Of a stretch of DNA of 34,742 nt, positions 24,589-32,845 are shown piece after piece. Origin of the DNA: Candidatus Gastranaerophilales bacterium (GTDB taxonomy: Bacteria; Cyanobacteriota; Vampirovibrionia; Gastranaerophilales; Gastranaerophilaceae); contig CALVHD010000019.1 in assembly GCA_944327245.1 (NCBI GenBank), forward strand, positions 1 to 34,742, given 5' to 3'. How positions within the stretch are numbered: position 1 is the stretch's first letter; each line of letters begins with the position of its first letter. A program made the translations under genes and the position numbers. The notes under the pieces are model-generated. The model ran no database searches. It worked only from the letters and a program-made list of their open reading frames with translations, and was not told the origin of the DNA.

Positions 24589-25959
24589 ATGACTGCAAAT
24601 TTCAACCAAAAACAAATTCTTGAAACAATAAGAATGATAAAAATCCATCATTTAGATATTAGAACAACGACTCTTTCTTTAAGTTTGAGAGATTGCTGCA
24701 GTTCTGATGTTAAAAAGACGGCGTCAAAAATATATGACAAAATAATTAAATACGCTTCTAATTTGGTGAAATTTGCTAATGAAATAGAAAATGAATATTC
24801 CATTCCTATAGTAAATAAAAGAATTGCTTTAACGCCCATTTCTCTAATCGGTGAATCTTGCGATAACGTTGATTATGTTTATTTAGCAAAAGTGATAGAT
24901 AAAGCAGGTTCTGAAGTCGGAGTTGATTTTATAGGAGGATTTTCTGCTTTAGTTGATAAAGGTTTTACAAAAGGTGACTTAAGATTTTTTGAACAAATTC
25001 CCGAAGCATTGGCTCAAACAAATAAACTTTGTTCATCTGTTAATCTTGGAACATCAAAAGCAGGCGTTAATATGGATGCTGTTTTAAAAACAGCGGATGT
25101 TATTAAAAAAACAGCAGAGTTAACTAAAGAAAACGATAGTATTGGCGCAGCTAAATTTGTGTGTTTTTGTAATGCAGTAACTGATAATCCTTTTATGGCG
25201 GGTGCTTTTTGCGGTGTTAATGAGGCAGAATGTGCGCTAAATATTGGTGTTTCAGGTCCGGGGGTTGTATCAAGCGCAATAGAACAGATGGATAAAACAG
25301 CTGATTTTGGTGAAGTTTCTAATATAATCAAAAAGATGGCTTTTAAAATCACAACAACCGGTGAATTGATAGGTCGCAGGCTTGCCAAAAAATTAAACAT
25401 TCCTTTTGGGGTAATAGATTTATCTTTGGCGCCGACTCCATTAAGGGGTGATAGCGTTGCTGAAATTTTTAAAGCCATGGGTTTAGAACAAGCAGGAGCG
25501 CATGGGACAACAATGGCACTGGCTATGTTAAATGATGCGGTTAAAAAAGGCGGCATTATGGCTTCAAGTTATGTCGGAGGATTGTCAGGTGCTTTTATCC
25601 CTGTTTCAGAGGACGCCGGCATGATTGAAGCAGCAAAAATAGGGTCATTGACCATAGATAAATTGGAAGCCATGACAAGCGTTTGTTCTGTCGGGCTTGA
25701 TATGATAGCAATTTCAGGTGATACTCCTAATTCAACAATAGCGGGTATAATTGCTGATGAAATGGCAATCGGTATGATTAACAAAAAAACAACAGCAGTT
25801 AGAATAATTCCGGTTATAGGCAAAAAAGAAGGTGAAGTTGCCGAGTTTGGAGGGCTTTTGGGTTCAGCTCCGATAATGAAAGTTAATCCTTATTCATCTG
25901 AAATTTTTGTAAACAGAGGAGGCAGAGTTCCGGCTCCACTCCACAGCTTAAATAATTAA
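24589..25959 (+). CDS. UPF0210 / DUF711-family protein
   Basis: A 456-aa conserved protein of the UPF0210 family; the biochemical role is unknown. Recognisable stretches are [18 protein letters not shown] near the start, [18 protein letters not shown] in the middle, and [21 protein letters not shown] and [19 protein letters not shown] later, with several glycine-rich loops that could form a binding site. Older annotation of this family as PFL-like rests on a proposed fold resemblance, and no glycyl-radical motif is present. It follows its usual partner, the ACT protein. Confidence 0.85.
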   Translation: MTANFNQKQILETIRMIKIHHLDIRTTTLSLSLRDCCSSDVKKTASKIYDKIIKYASNLVKFANEIENEYSIPIVNKRIALTPISLIGESCDNVDYVYLAKVIDKAGSEVGVDFIGGFSALVDKGFTKGDLRFFEQIPEALAQTNKLCSSVNLGTSKAGVNMDAVLKTADVIKKTAELTKENDSIGAAKFVCFCNAVTDNPFMAGAFCGVNEAECALNIGVSGPGVVSSAIEQMDKTADFGEVSNIIKKMAFKITTTGELIGRRLAKKLNIPFGVIDLSLAPTPLRGDSVAEIFKAMGLEQAGAHGTTMALAMLNDAVKKGGIMASSYVGGLSGAFIPVSEDAGMIEAAKIGSLTIDKLEAMTSVCSVGLDMIAISGDTPNSTIAGIIADEMAIGMINKKTTAVRIIPVIGKKEGEVAEFGGLLGSAPIMKVNPYSSEIFVNRGGRVPAPLHSLNN

Positions 25960-25970
25960 AAGAAGAAAAA

Positions 25971-26729
25971 ATGTTAATAGATACACACGCCCACATTAAT
26001 ATGTCTGATGACCCTAAAAAGGTTATTGAAGAATCAAGAAAAGCTGATGTTGGAATAATTATAATTCCAAGTGCTTCAAGTGATGAATTTGAGCCTATTT
26101 TAAAAATATGCCATGAAAATGATAATATTTATGCGCTTTTAGGGGTTCATCCGGAGGATTGTGAAAAGTTTAGTGATGATACGGCAAAAAAAATAATTGA
26201 ACTTGCAAAAGATAAAAAAGTTGTGGGAATTGGCGAAATCGGACTTGATTATCACTATACAAAAGAAAATAAAGAAATTCAAAAAAGGTGTTTTATAACT
26301 CAAATCGAAATAGCTAAAATGCTTGATTTGCCTGTTGTGGTGCATGATAGAGAAGCACACAAGGATACTTTTGATATTTTAAAAGAAACAAAAATAAAAC
26401 GTGTCTTATTGCATTGTTTTTCAGGTTCAACCGAATTTATGAAACAATGTTGTAATGAGGGTTATAAAATTGCTCTCGGCGGAGTTGTAACTTTTAAAAA
26501 TGCAATAGAACCAAAAGAAGTAGCAAAAGCTGTTGATATTAAAAATTTAATGCTTGAAACCGATTCACCTTATTTAACTCCGCATCCGTTCAGGGGGATG
26601 GAAAACTCGCCAAAATATATCGGTTTTGTTGCTAAAGAAATTGCTAAATTAAAAAATATACCTTATGATAGTATTGTGTTTGAAACATCTAAGAATGCAA
26701 AAGAATTTTTTAATATAGTAGAGGAGTAA
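25971..26729 (+). CDS. tatD: TatD-family metal-dependent hydrolase (DNase)
   Basis: A 252-aa TIM-barrel hydrolase with the metal-binding motifs in order: DTHAHIN at 4-10, GEIGLDYHYT at about 87-96, HDREAH at about 124-129, LLHCFSGS at about 146-153 and LETDSPYLTPHPFRG at about 195-209. Family members are 3'-5' exonucleases on DNA and possibly RNA. Length fits (about 255 aa). AAAAGAAGAA lies before the ATG, 11 bases after UPF0210. Confidence 0.93.
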   Translation: MLIDTHAHINMSDDPKKVIEESRKADVGIIIIPSASSDEFEPILKICHENDNIYALLGVHPEDCEKFSDDTAKKIIELAKDKKVVGIGEIGLDYHYTKENKEIQKRCFITQIEIAKMLDLPVVVHDREAHKDTFDILKETKIKRVLLHCFSGSTEFMKQCCNEGYKIALGGVVTFKNAIEPKEVAKAVDIKNLMLETDSPYLTPHPFRGMENSPKYIGFVAKEIAKLKNIPYDSIVFETSKNAKEFFNIVEE

Positions 26730-26733
26730 AATA

Positions 26734-26991
26734 ATGTCCCAACAACAAGTTCAAGGAAAAGTAATGATAAGAACAGCTATATTGTTATTTTGTAAAGATA
26801 TGGCACAGCCTTTGGTTTTATATTTTGACAATGCTCAAAAAGTATATGAAGATATTAAACTTTTAATTAATTCAACTGATGTTAAGATGGTTGAGTTTGA
26901 GCCATTGGGGCCAATTAAAAAAGCTTCTATTTTATCTGATAAAATTGTTGCGGTTGCAATGCAAGAAGAAAAATATATTACGCAAGGGTAA
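26734..26991 (+). CDS. Small unrecognised protein between tatD and tlyA
   Basis: An 85-aa protein with no signal peptide. Its pattern (VMIRTAILLFCKDMAQPLVLYF, then a helix VYEDIKLLI, then KMVEFEPLG and KIVAVAMQEEKY) suggests a compact alpha/beta fold. No family was recognised. GAGGAG overlaps the tatD stop and precedes the ATG, and the gene is 4 bases after tatD and 3 before tlyA, so it is surely translated with them. Confidence 0.65.
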   Translation: MSQQQVQGKVMIRTAILLFCKDMAQPLVLYFDNAQKVYEDIKLLINSTDVKMVEFEPLGPIKKASILSDKIVAVAMQEEKYITQG

Positions 26992-26994
26992 AAA

Positions 26995-27777
26995 GTGACA
27001 AAAAAAAGACTTGATTTGATTTTATTTGAAAGAGGTTTTTTTGATACCAAGAGTGCTGCAAGTGCGTCTATTTTAGCTCATAATGTCAAAATAAATGATG
27101 TAGTTATATCAAAAGCAGGCGAAATGTTTGATGAAAATGTTTTGTTTGATGAAAATAATCCTGCAAAAATAGATATTAATTTAATCCCTTATGTTTCAAG
27201 AGGCGGGTTAAAGCTTGAGGCTGCAATAAAGGCCTTTAATATTGACTTAAAGGATAAAATTTGTATTGATATGGGCGCTTCAACGGGCGGTTTTTGTGAT
27301 TGCATGTTGCAGCATGGCGCCAAATTTGTTTATGCGCTTGATTGCGGATATAATCAATTGGCTTGGAAATTAAGAAATGAGCCAAAAATTAAATCAATTG
27401 AAAAAATAAATGTTAAAAATTGTACTTTTTTTGATGTTTATAATACCGAACAAATGCCAAAAGAGGAATTGCCGTCTTTTATGAGTATGGATTTATCTTT
27501 TATTTCCATAAAAAAAGTGCTTGAAAATTGCAAAAAATTAATAAGAGATGATGCAAGTGCCGTTTTATTAATTAAACCCCAGTTTGAAGCTCAAAGGGAA
27601 GATATTGAAAAAGGCGGCGTTGTTAAAGATGAAAAAGTCAGAAAAAAGATAATAAAAGATATTGAAGAATTTTGTGTGTCTATTGGGTTTATTTCTCAAG
27701 GGGTAATCGAAAGTCCCATACAGGGCGCAAAAAGTAAAAATACGGAGTATCTGATTTATTTAAAAAGGGGAAATTAA
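26995..27777 (+). CDS. tlyA: TlyA-family rRNA 2'-O-methyltransferase
   Basis: A 260-aa protein with an N-terminal S4 RNA-binding domain (KKRLDLILFERGFFDTKSAA, residues 1-65) and an FtsJ-like methyltransferase domain (ICIDMGASTGGFCDCMLQHG is the SAM-binding motif; MDLSFISI and LIKPQFEAQRED follow). TlyA methylates ribose in rRNA and affects capreomycin sensitivity in mycobacteria; the hemolysin label is historical. The start codon is GTG at 26995, 3 bases after the previous stop. The 3' end overlaps the next gene by 1 base. Confidence 0.93.
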   Translation: MTKKRLDLILFERGFFDTKSAASASILAHNVKINDVVISKAGEMFDENVLFDENNPAKIDINLIPYVSRGGLKLEAAIKAFNIDLKDKICIDMGASTGGFCDCMLQHGAKFVYALDCGYNQLAWKLRNEPKIKSIEKINVKNCTFFDVYNTEQMPKEELPSFMSMDLSFISIKKVLENCKKLIRDDASAVLLIKPQFEAQREDIEKGGVVKDEKVRKKIIKDIEEFCVSIGFISQGVIESPIQGAKSKNTEYLIYLKRGN

Positions 27778-29039
27778 TGCCAAGTGTAGTCGATAGTTTA
27801 AATTTAATCAGCAAGACTATGGAAAATATTCTTGATTTTGTAGCTCAAGATGAAACTTTGTCTAACGATTTTAGAGAATATCTTGAATTGAATAATATTG
27901 AAATTGAATCAGAGCGTGAATTTAATAATGTTATTATTCAATATATGCTTGATATGAAGATGCAAAACGGTTTAAGAGTTTTAGAATATTACAGAAGAAA
28001 TAATAAAACTTATGATGAAATAATTGATGCGCTTTTAAATTCTTTTTGCGGAGTTTTCAAGATAGAAAAAATATTATCTAATGCTTATGATGTTGAATGT
28101 TTAACTTCAGGAGCTAAATTAACCCTTATTCCGATGGTTAAAATGAGTCATTTAAAGCAAATTGGCAGATATGACTATATTCAAGCAAGAATATTGGAAC
28201 TTGACAGTGTGCAGTATATTTTAGAAATTTATGATGTTATTTCAGAATATAATGTTTACGGCGCAACAACGTCTGCAATAAAATATATGCTGCAAAATCC
28301 AAAAAGTGCATATTTTAAAAACGAAGATAAAAGGAAGCAGTTAGAAAAAAGCGTAAATGAATTTTGGGAAAAATTTAATGATTGTTTTAATTGTCAATTT
28401 GTCATTACAACAAATAAGAAAATTGATAAATTAATTGAATATTTTAATAAATTCAGATTAGATAATCAAAAAGAAGATTATTCAAACTTAATTGAAAAAG
28501 TTGAAAAAAATAAATATATAAAAGTTGAAGAATTGAATTGTGATGATGAAACATTTATGCAAACTGCAATTGGCGGTTTTTCATCTCATAAGGAGATTTA
28601 TGATGTTGCTCTTTGGATGGATAAAAAAAGAGGCTTATACATTATTCCTTTCTTTGAAACTTTTATCAAATGCTTTAGTGAAGAAATTGAAAACAAAAAT
28701 GAATGTATAAAAGAGTTTTTAACAAGCGATAAAATTCCTCCGAGCGTCATAAAATATGCAAAAGAAAATAATGAAAATTTCTTTGATGTGGTTAATAAGG
28801 TTTTAAATACAAATTTTTCAAATTTAGAAGAGCTTTTGTTTAACACAAAAACGGCTTTTATAGATAGCGGAGTGTTTTCACCTGTTGTTATTCTTTTTAA
28901 TTCAGATTTATTTTCAACTTTGATTGGTATTGAAGAAAAATCTCAAGACAATAAAGATGTTCTTGAGGTAGGAAGAAATGATTTGTGTCCGTGCGGTTCG
29001 GGGTTGAAATATAAAAAATGCTGCGGAAAAAATAGTTAA
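27777..29039 (+). CDS. SEC-C zinc-motif protein of unknown function
   Basis: A 420-aa, mostly helical protein with a C-terminal SEC-C motif, VGRNDLCPCGSGLKYKKCC at about 398-416, the same zinc-binding tail that ends SecA. This motif usually contacts the ribosome, nucleic acid or a chaperone. The remaining 390 residues match nothing recognised. Gene start and tlyA stop overlap as TAATG, so it is translated with the rRNA methyltransferase. A ribosome-linked role would suit both the tail and the neighbour. Confidence 0.75.
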   Translation: MPSVVDSLNLISKTMENILDFVAQDETLSNDFREYLELNNIEIESEREFNNVIIQYMLDMKMQNGLRVLEYYRRNNKTYDEIIDALLNSFCGVFKIEKILSNAYDVECLTSGAKLTLIPMVKMSHLKQIGRYDYIQARILELDSVQYILEIYDVISEYNVYGATTSAIKYMLQNPKSAYFKNEDKRKQLEKSVNEFWEKFNDCFNCQFVITTNKKIDKLIEYFNKFRLDNQKEDYSNLIEKVEKNKYIKVEELNCDDETFMQTAIGGFSSHKEIYDVALWMDKKRGLYIIPFFETFIKCFSEEIENKNECIKEFLTSDKIPPSVIKYAKENNENFFDVVNKVLNTNFSNLEELLFNTKTAFIDSGVFSPVVILFNSDLFSTLIGIEEKSQDNKDVLEVGRNDLCPCGSGLKYKKCCGKNS

Positions 29040-29101
29040 AATGTGCTTTTAAAAAAATAAAAAATATGATATAGATATTAATGTATAAAAAGGAGTTGAA
29101 A

Positions 29102-29617
29102 ATGTCAGAAGAACAAAAAGAACTAAAAGAACCAAAAAGTCATGAAAGATTATTAATTATTTTAACAATAGTTTCATTATTATTTTCAATCAGCGCCTTG
29201 ACTATTTCAGCGCTGAATACAATGAGTTTTGATTCAAATTCTCAAGGTCATAAAGTTGTGATTTCGCAAAAATATGACAAAGGTAAATCATTACAAAAAG
29301 CTTTAGACACAGGAAAGCCTGTTTTAGTATTTTTCTATACAGACTGGTGTGGTTTCTGTCAAAAATTTGCGCCAACGTATTATAAGGTTTCTAAAAATTC
29401 AAAAATCAAAAAGAATTTTGCAGTTGCTTATGTGAATTGTGAAAAAGATGAAAATAGAGCCTTAATGGCAGAATATGGAGTTCAAGGTTTTCCGAGTGTG
29501 TTTGTAATAGATAAACAAGGAAAAAGAACTCAATTAGATAATAACACTTTCTTTAACAGTGATTCAAAAGACGTGGTTGCAAAAAATGCACTTGAATTAA
29601 TTGGTGAAGATGATTAA
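29102..29617 (+). CDS. Membrane-anchored thioredoxin-like protein
   Basis: A 171-aa protein with one membrane helix at about 17-39 (LLIILTIVSLLFSISALTIS) and an exported thioredoxin fold: the active site Trp82-Cys83-Gly-Phe-Cys86 and the cis-proline Pro131 in GFPSVFVID are both present. It should handle disulfides outside the inner membrane. The start at 29102 is chosen because AAAAAGGAG lies 7 bases before it; an ATG at 29081 comes before that site. The terminator at 29632 follows. Confidence 0.88.
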   Translation: MSEEQKELKEPKSHERLLIILTIVSLLFSISALTISALNTMSFDSNSQGHKVVISQKYDKGKSLQKALDTGKPVLVFFYTDWCGFCQKFAPTYYKVSKNSKIKKNFAVAYVNCEKDENRALMAEYGVQGFPSVFVIDKQGKRTQLDNNTFFNSDSKDVVAKNALELIGEDD

Positions 29618-29631
29618 TAAAATTAAATATA

Positions 29632-29664
29632 AAAAAAGGTTCTGCATTTTGCAGAACCTTTTTT
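29632..29664. terminator. Bidirectional terminator
   Basis: A perfect 15-bp stem (AAAAAAGGTTCTGCA and complement) with a TTT loop and A/T runs on both sides. It serves the thioredoxin gene and the convergent radical-subunit gene. Confidence 0.9.
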
Positions 29665-29668
29665 GTTG

Positions 29669-29911
29669 TTAGCCCAATTTAGAATGGAATGTTCTTGAGA
29701 TAACATCGTCTTGTTGTTCTTTTGTTAATTTAATGAAATTAACTGCATATCCTGAAACTCTAACTGTAAGTTGAGGATATTTTTCAGGATGTGCTTGCGC
29801 ATCTAATAGAGTATCTCTGTTAAAAACGTTTACGTTTAAATGGTGTCCGCCTTTTTCTACGTAGCCGTCTAATAAGTTAATTAAATTTTCTTCTTGTTGT
29901 GTAGTAGTCAT
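29669..29911 (-). CDS. Stand-alone glycyl-radical subunit of pyruvate formate-lyase (copy 2)
   Basis: An 80-aa near-identical copy of the subunit at 20730. By eye it differs only by one extra Thr near the start and substitutions Glu to Asp, Ala to Ser and Ser to Gly. The radical glycine is Gly54 in RVSGYAV. It is not next to pflB but 12 bases after a rubredoxin gene, with AAAAGGAG overlapping the rubredoxin stop. This context suggests an oxygen- or redox-responsive spare subunit similar in purpose to E. coli GrcA/YfiD. It could instead serve another glycyl-radical enzyme, but near-identity to copy 1 argues for the same partner. Confidence 0.92.
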   Translation of the reverse strand: MTTTQQEENLINLLDGYVEKGGHHLNVNVFNRDTLLDAQAHPEKYPQLTVRVSGYAVNFIKLTKEQQDDVISRTFHSKLG

Positions 29912-29923
29912 ATTTATCTCCTT

Positions 29924-30082
29924 TTATTCTTTGTCAAATGCGTCTTTTGTGGCTAAGCATAGGGGGCAAACCCAATCAGAAGCTAAATCTTCAAATTTTG
30001 TGCCTGCTTTAATGTTGTTTTCGTTATCTCCCAAGTTTTCGTCATATTCCCATCCACACAGTGTGCATATATATTTTGCCAT
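29924..30082 (-). CDS. Rubredoxin (52 aa)
   Basis: A short gene translating to a classic rubredoxin, with the two iron-binding pairs CTLCGWEYD (Cys6, Cys9) and WVCPLC (Cys39, Cys42), plus GTKFEDLASDW between them. A single iron held by four cysteines transfers electrons, in anaerobes often to rubrerythrin, superoxide reductase or oxygen/NO-reducing flavodiiron proteins. AAAAGGAAAA before the ATG supports the start. Length is standard (about 52-54 aa). It is the first gene of a two-gene unit with the spare radical subunit and is divergent from the Crp/Fnr gene. Confidence 0.95.
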   Translation of the reverse strand: MAKYICTLCGWEYDENLGDNENNIKAGTKFEDLASDWVCPLCLATKDAFDKE

Positions 30083-30122
30083 ATTTGTTTTCCTTTTTTT
30101 ATGTTTCCTTTTTTACATGTTT

Positions 30123-30128
30123 ATTATA
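30123..30128 (-). promoter_or_regulatory. -10 box for the rubredoxin - radical subunit unit
   Basis: TATAAT on the minus strand, about 40 bases before the rubredoxin ATG. The -35 region (CAGAAA at 17 bases) is poor, which is typical of activator-dependent promoters. Confidence 0.5.
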
Positions 30129-30131
30129 CAC

Positions 30132-30164
30132 TTGTTTTAACAACATTTCTGTTGTTTTTACAAC
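30132..30164. promoter_or_regulatory. Overlapping Crp/Fnr-type inverted repeats
   Basis: Three overlapping inverted repeats lie here: TTGTT-2-AACAA at 30132-30143, AACAAC-6-GTTGTT at 30139-30156 and GTTGT-4-ACAAC at 30151-30164. The last has the 14-base, 4-base-spacer form of FNR-type sites (TTGAT-4-ATCAA). Its centre is about 41 bases upstream of the predicted rubredoxin transcript start, a usual activator position. Confidence 0.55.
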
Positions 30165-30177
30165 AAAAGGAAAAAAT

Positions 30178-30846
30178 ATGCAAAAATATTATCAAAAAAT
30201 TAAAAATTCTCCGATTTTTTATGGAATGGCAGATTTTGAGCTTGATAGAATGCTTGAATGTTTTAGGGCTGTTATTAAACATTATGAAGCAGGAGATACA
30301 ATAATCAGAAGCGGTGATATTATAACAAAAATTTATTTAATATTAGAGGGAGATGTAAACATTGAAAAGGATAGTTATTGGGGCAGAAGAATAATTATCC
30401 AAAAACTCCATGAGAACAATAATATAGCATTGTCTTTGGTTGCTTCAAAGAATACCGAATCAAATATTAACGCTGTTTGCACAAAAGATGCAACAATTTT
30501 AATTCTTAATTATGAAAAATGTTCGGCAATGTGTCAAAATGCTTGTATGCACCATGGTGCATTTATTAGAAATATGTTTAAAATTTTGTCAAAAGAAAAT
30601 GTTGAATTAATTGAGAAAATTGAAAATATTTCTCAAAAATCTATCAGGGATAAATTATTAACATATTTATCAAATGAAAGTCAGAAAAATAAATCAAATA
30701 TGTTTGAAATTCAATTTAATAGGCAGGAGTTGGCGGATTATCTGAATATTGACCGTTCTGCCATGTCTTTTGAGTTGTCAAAATTGAAACAGGAAGGCTT
30801 TATTAACTATAAGAAAAATAAATTTATATTAAAGGTTCAAGTTTAA
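30178..30846 (+). CDS. Crp/Fnr-family transcription regulator
   Basis: A 222-aa regulator with an N-terminal cyclic-nucleotide-binding-like beta barrel (about 15-110, with YEAGDTIIRSGDIITKIYLI and LEGDVNI), a long dimer helix and a C-terminal winged HTH (FNRQELADYLNIDRSAMSFE at 170-189, then LSKLKQEGFI). Cysteines 115, 119 and 123 form CX3CX3C at the start of the dimer helix, followed by His125-His126, so an iron-sulfur cluster or other metal sensor is possible. E. coli FNR uses a different cysteine spacing. The start at 30178 is set by AAAAGGA; an upstream open frame overlaps the operator and lacks such a site. It probably controls itself and the divergent rubredoxin unit. Confidence 0.88.
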   Translation: MQKYYQKIKNSPIFYGMADFELDRMLECFRAVIKHYEAGDTIIRSGDIITKIYLILEGDVNIEKDSYWGRRIIIQKLHENNNIALSLVASKNTESNINAVCTKDATILILNYEKCSAMCQNACMHHGAFIRNMFKILSKENVELIEKIENISQKSIRDKLLTYLSNESQKNKSNMFEIQFNRQELADYLNIDRSAMSFELSKLKQEGFINYKKNKFILKVQV

Positions 30847-30858
30847 ATATACATTATA

Positions 30859-30889
30859 TTGACCATGTTTTTTGTTTTTAGTTTATAAT
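30859..30889 (+). promoter_or_regulatory. Promoter of the tig-clpP-clpX operon
   Basis: TTGACC at 30859-30864 and TATAAT at 30884-30889, spaced by 19 bases. The leader to the trigger factor ATG is about 29 bases. Confidence 0.4.
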
Positions 30890-30924
30890 ATATTATACGT
30901 AAAATATTATAATTGAGAGGTGCC

Positions 30925-32211
30925 ATGACAAATACAGTTACAATCGATGATAAAAACATCGCAACAATAGATATAACAATTGATGCAAACATTGCTAAAG
31001 AAACATATGAAAGAACTCTTAAAGCATATGGGGCAAATGTTAATATTGCGGGCTTTAGAAAAGGAAAAGCTCCAAATAATATTGTTGAAAAATATGTGGG
31101 CGAAGAAAGAATTAAAGCCGAAGTTATTGATAGACTTTTCCCTACGGAATTTCAAAAAGTTATTGATGAGAATAAGTTAAATATTGCTTTTCGTCCTGAA
31201 ATTGAACATATTGATTTTACTGTTGGCAATGATTTAAAACTAAAGGCAAAAGTTGAATTAAAACCTGAAGTTAAATTGGGTGCTTATAAAGATGTTGAAG
31301 TTGAATATAAAGAAGTTAAGCCTGAAGATGGTGCGCTTGAAAAAGAACTTGAACAAACAAGAAGAAGATTTTCAACTTTAGAAAAAGTTGAAAGACCTTC
31401 AACAGATAAAGATACAGTTGTATTTGATTTTGAAGGTTTTGTGGGTGAAGAAAAAATTGAATATGGCGAAGGCAAAAATTACAGTTTAGACCTTGCTAAT
31501 TCAAATTTTATCCCCGGATTTGCAGAAGGTTTAGTAGGTCATAGTGCGGGTGAAGAATTTACAATTGATGTAGTTTTCCCTGAAGAATACCATGAAGAAA
31601 AGCTAAAAGGCGCAAAAGCTCAATTCAAAATTAAGCTTCACGAAGTAAAAGAAAGAAAAATGCCTGAGCTTGATGATGAATTGGCTAAAAAAGCAGGAAA
31701 AGATACCCTTGAGGCTTTAAAAGAAGATATTCAAAAATATCTTGATACAGTGACTAAAAATCAAAACGACAGACTGAAATCAGATGCTATTTTTGAAAAA
31801 GTATCTTCAACTACAGAAATTCAAATTCAAGATTCAATGCTTGACAGGGAATATCAAGCAATAATGGATGAAGCAAGACATACAGCCACTCAACAAGGAG
31901 CTGATTTTGATAAATTAGTTGAACAAGAAGGAAAAGAAAATGTTGAAAAGCGTTTCAGAGAAGAAGCGCAAAAAAGAATTAAAAATTCTTTAATTATTGA
32001 GAAAATCGCTCAAGAGGCTGATTTAAAAATCGAGCAAAAGGATATAATGGAACATATTAATCAAATGGCTGCAATGTATGGAATGCCTGCAGTTCAGTTG
32101 TTTGAGGAAATGAGAAAAAATCCTAATTCATTTGCTGCTATTTCTCAACAAATTACAGCAAATAAAGTGAATGAATTTTTATTAAATAATAATAAATTTA
32201 TAGCAAAATAG
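30925..32211 (+). CDS. tig: Trigger factor, ribosome-bound chaperone and prolyl isomerase
   Basis: A 428-aa chaperone that meets new proteins at the ribosome exit. The N-terminal ribosome-binding domain carries GFRKGKAP at about 44-51, the central FKBP-type isomerase domain shows VVFDFEGFVGEEK and FIPGFAEGLVGHSAGEEF (about 150-240), and a helical C-terminal cradle follows to the end. Length fits (about 430 aa). The start at 30925 uses GAGAGGTG directly upstream; a TTG at 30913 would place the start before that site. It heads the common tig-clpP-clpX order. Confidence 0.95.
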   Translation: MTNTVTIDDKNIATIDITIDANIAKETYERTLKAYGANVNIAGFRKGKAPNNIVEKYVGEERIKAEVIDRLFPTEFQKVIDENKLNIAFRPEIEHIDFTVGNDLKLKAKVELKPEVKLGAYKDVEVEYKEVKPEDGALEKELEQTRRRFSTLEKVERPSTDKDTVVFDFEGFVGEEKIEYGEGKNYSLDLANSNFIPGFAEGLVGHSAGEEFTIDVVFPEEYHEEKLKGAKAQFKIKLHEVKERKMPELDDELAKKAGKDTLEALKEDIQKYLDTVTKNQNDRLKSDAIFEKVSSTTEIQIQDSMLDREYQAIMDEARHTATQQGADFDKLVEQEGKENVEKRFREEAQKRIKNSLIIEKIAQEADLKIEQKDIMEHINQMAAMYGMPAVQLFEEMRKNPNSFAAISQQITANKVNEFLLNNNKFIAK

Positions 32212-32238
32212 AATACAGTTGAAAGGATATAAAATAAG

Positions 32239-32829
32239 ATGAGTTTCGTTCCTGTAGTTATAGAACAATCTTCACGAGGTGAAAGGTCATTTGATATTTT
32301 CTCAAGATTGTTAAGAGAAAGAATAATTTTTCTTGGAACTCCGATTGATGACATGGTTGCAAATTTAATTGTTGCTCAGATGTTATTGTTGGATAGTGAA
32401 AATCCTGAGAAAGATATTATGTTGTATATTAATTCTCCGGGCGGTTCAGTAACGGCAGGTTTTGCAATCTATGATACAATGCAGCATATAAGAGCGGACG
32501 TTTCAACAATTTGTTTAGGTCAGGCTGCTTCAATGGGTGCATTCTTGTTATCTTCAGGTGCAAAAGGCAAAAGACTTGCTCTTCCTCACTCAAGAGTGCT
32601 TATTCACCAACCGTTAGGCGGAGCACAAGGTCAAGCAACAGATATAGAAATTCAAGCTAATGAAATATTGAGAATAAAAAAATCTTTAAATGCAATTTTG
32701 GCTTCAAATACAGGTCAGCCTTTAAAGAAAATAGAAAAAGATACCGATAGAGATTATATCATGACAGCTCAAGAAGCAGTTGAATATGGTATGATTGACA
32801 AAGTTATCACTTTAGACGATAAACAATAA
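32239..32829 (+). CDS. clpP: ATP-dependent Clp protease, proteolytic subunit
   Basis: A 196-aa serine peptidase that forms the 14-subunit degradation chamber. The catalytic triad is complete: Ser98 in GQAASMG, His123 in LIHQPLGG and Asp172 in DRDYIM. The typical [10 protein letters not shown] and [12 protein letters not shown] segments are present. GAAAGGAT lies before the ATG. It is 27 bases after tig and 16 before clpX, its ATPase partner. Confidence 0.97.
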   Translation: MSFVPVVIEQSSRGERSFDIFSRLLRERIIFLGTPIDDMVANLIVAQMLLLDSENPEKDIMLYINSPGGSVTAGFAIYDTMQHIRADVSTICLGQAASMGAFLLSSGAKGKRLALPHSRVLIHQPLGGAQGQATDIEIQANEILRIKKSLNAILASNTGQPLKKIEKDTDRDYIMTAQEAVEYGMIDKVITLDDKQ

Positions 32830-32845
32830 AAAGAAGGTGTTATAA

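Noticed and set aside
24589..25959. UPF0210 protein as another glycyl-radical enzyme for the small subunits
   Set aside because: It has no PFL-type Cys-Cys or barrel motifs; resemblance to PFL is at most in older annotation, so pflB remains the likely partner.
30061..30177. Longer N-terminus for the Crp/Fnr protein
   Set aside because: The upstream frame runs through the operator and promoter region and encodes a Phe/Cys-rich stretch unlike the family. A good ribosome binding site precedes the ATG at 30178.
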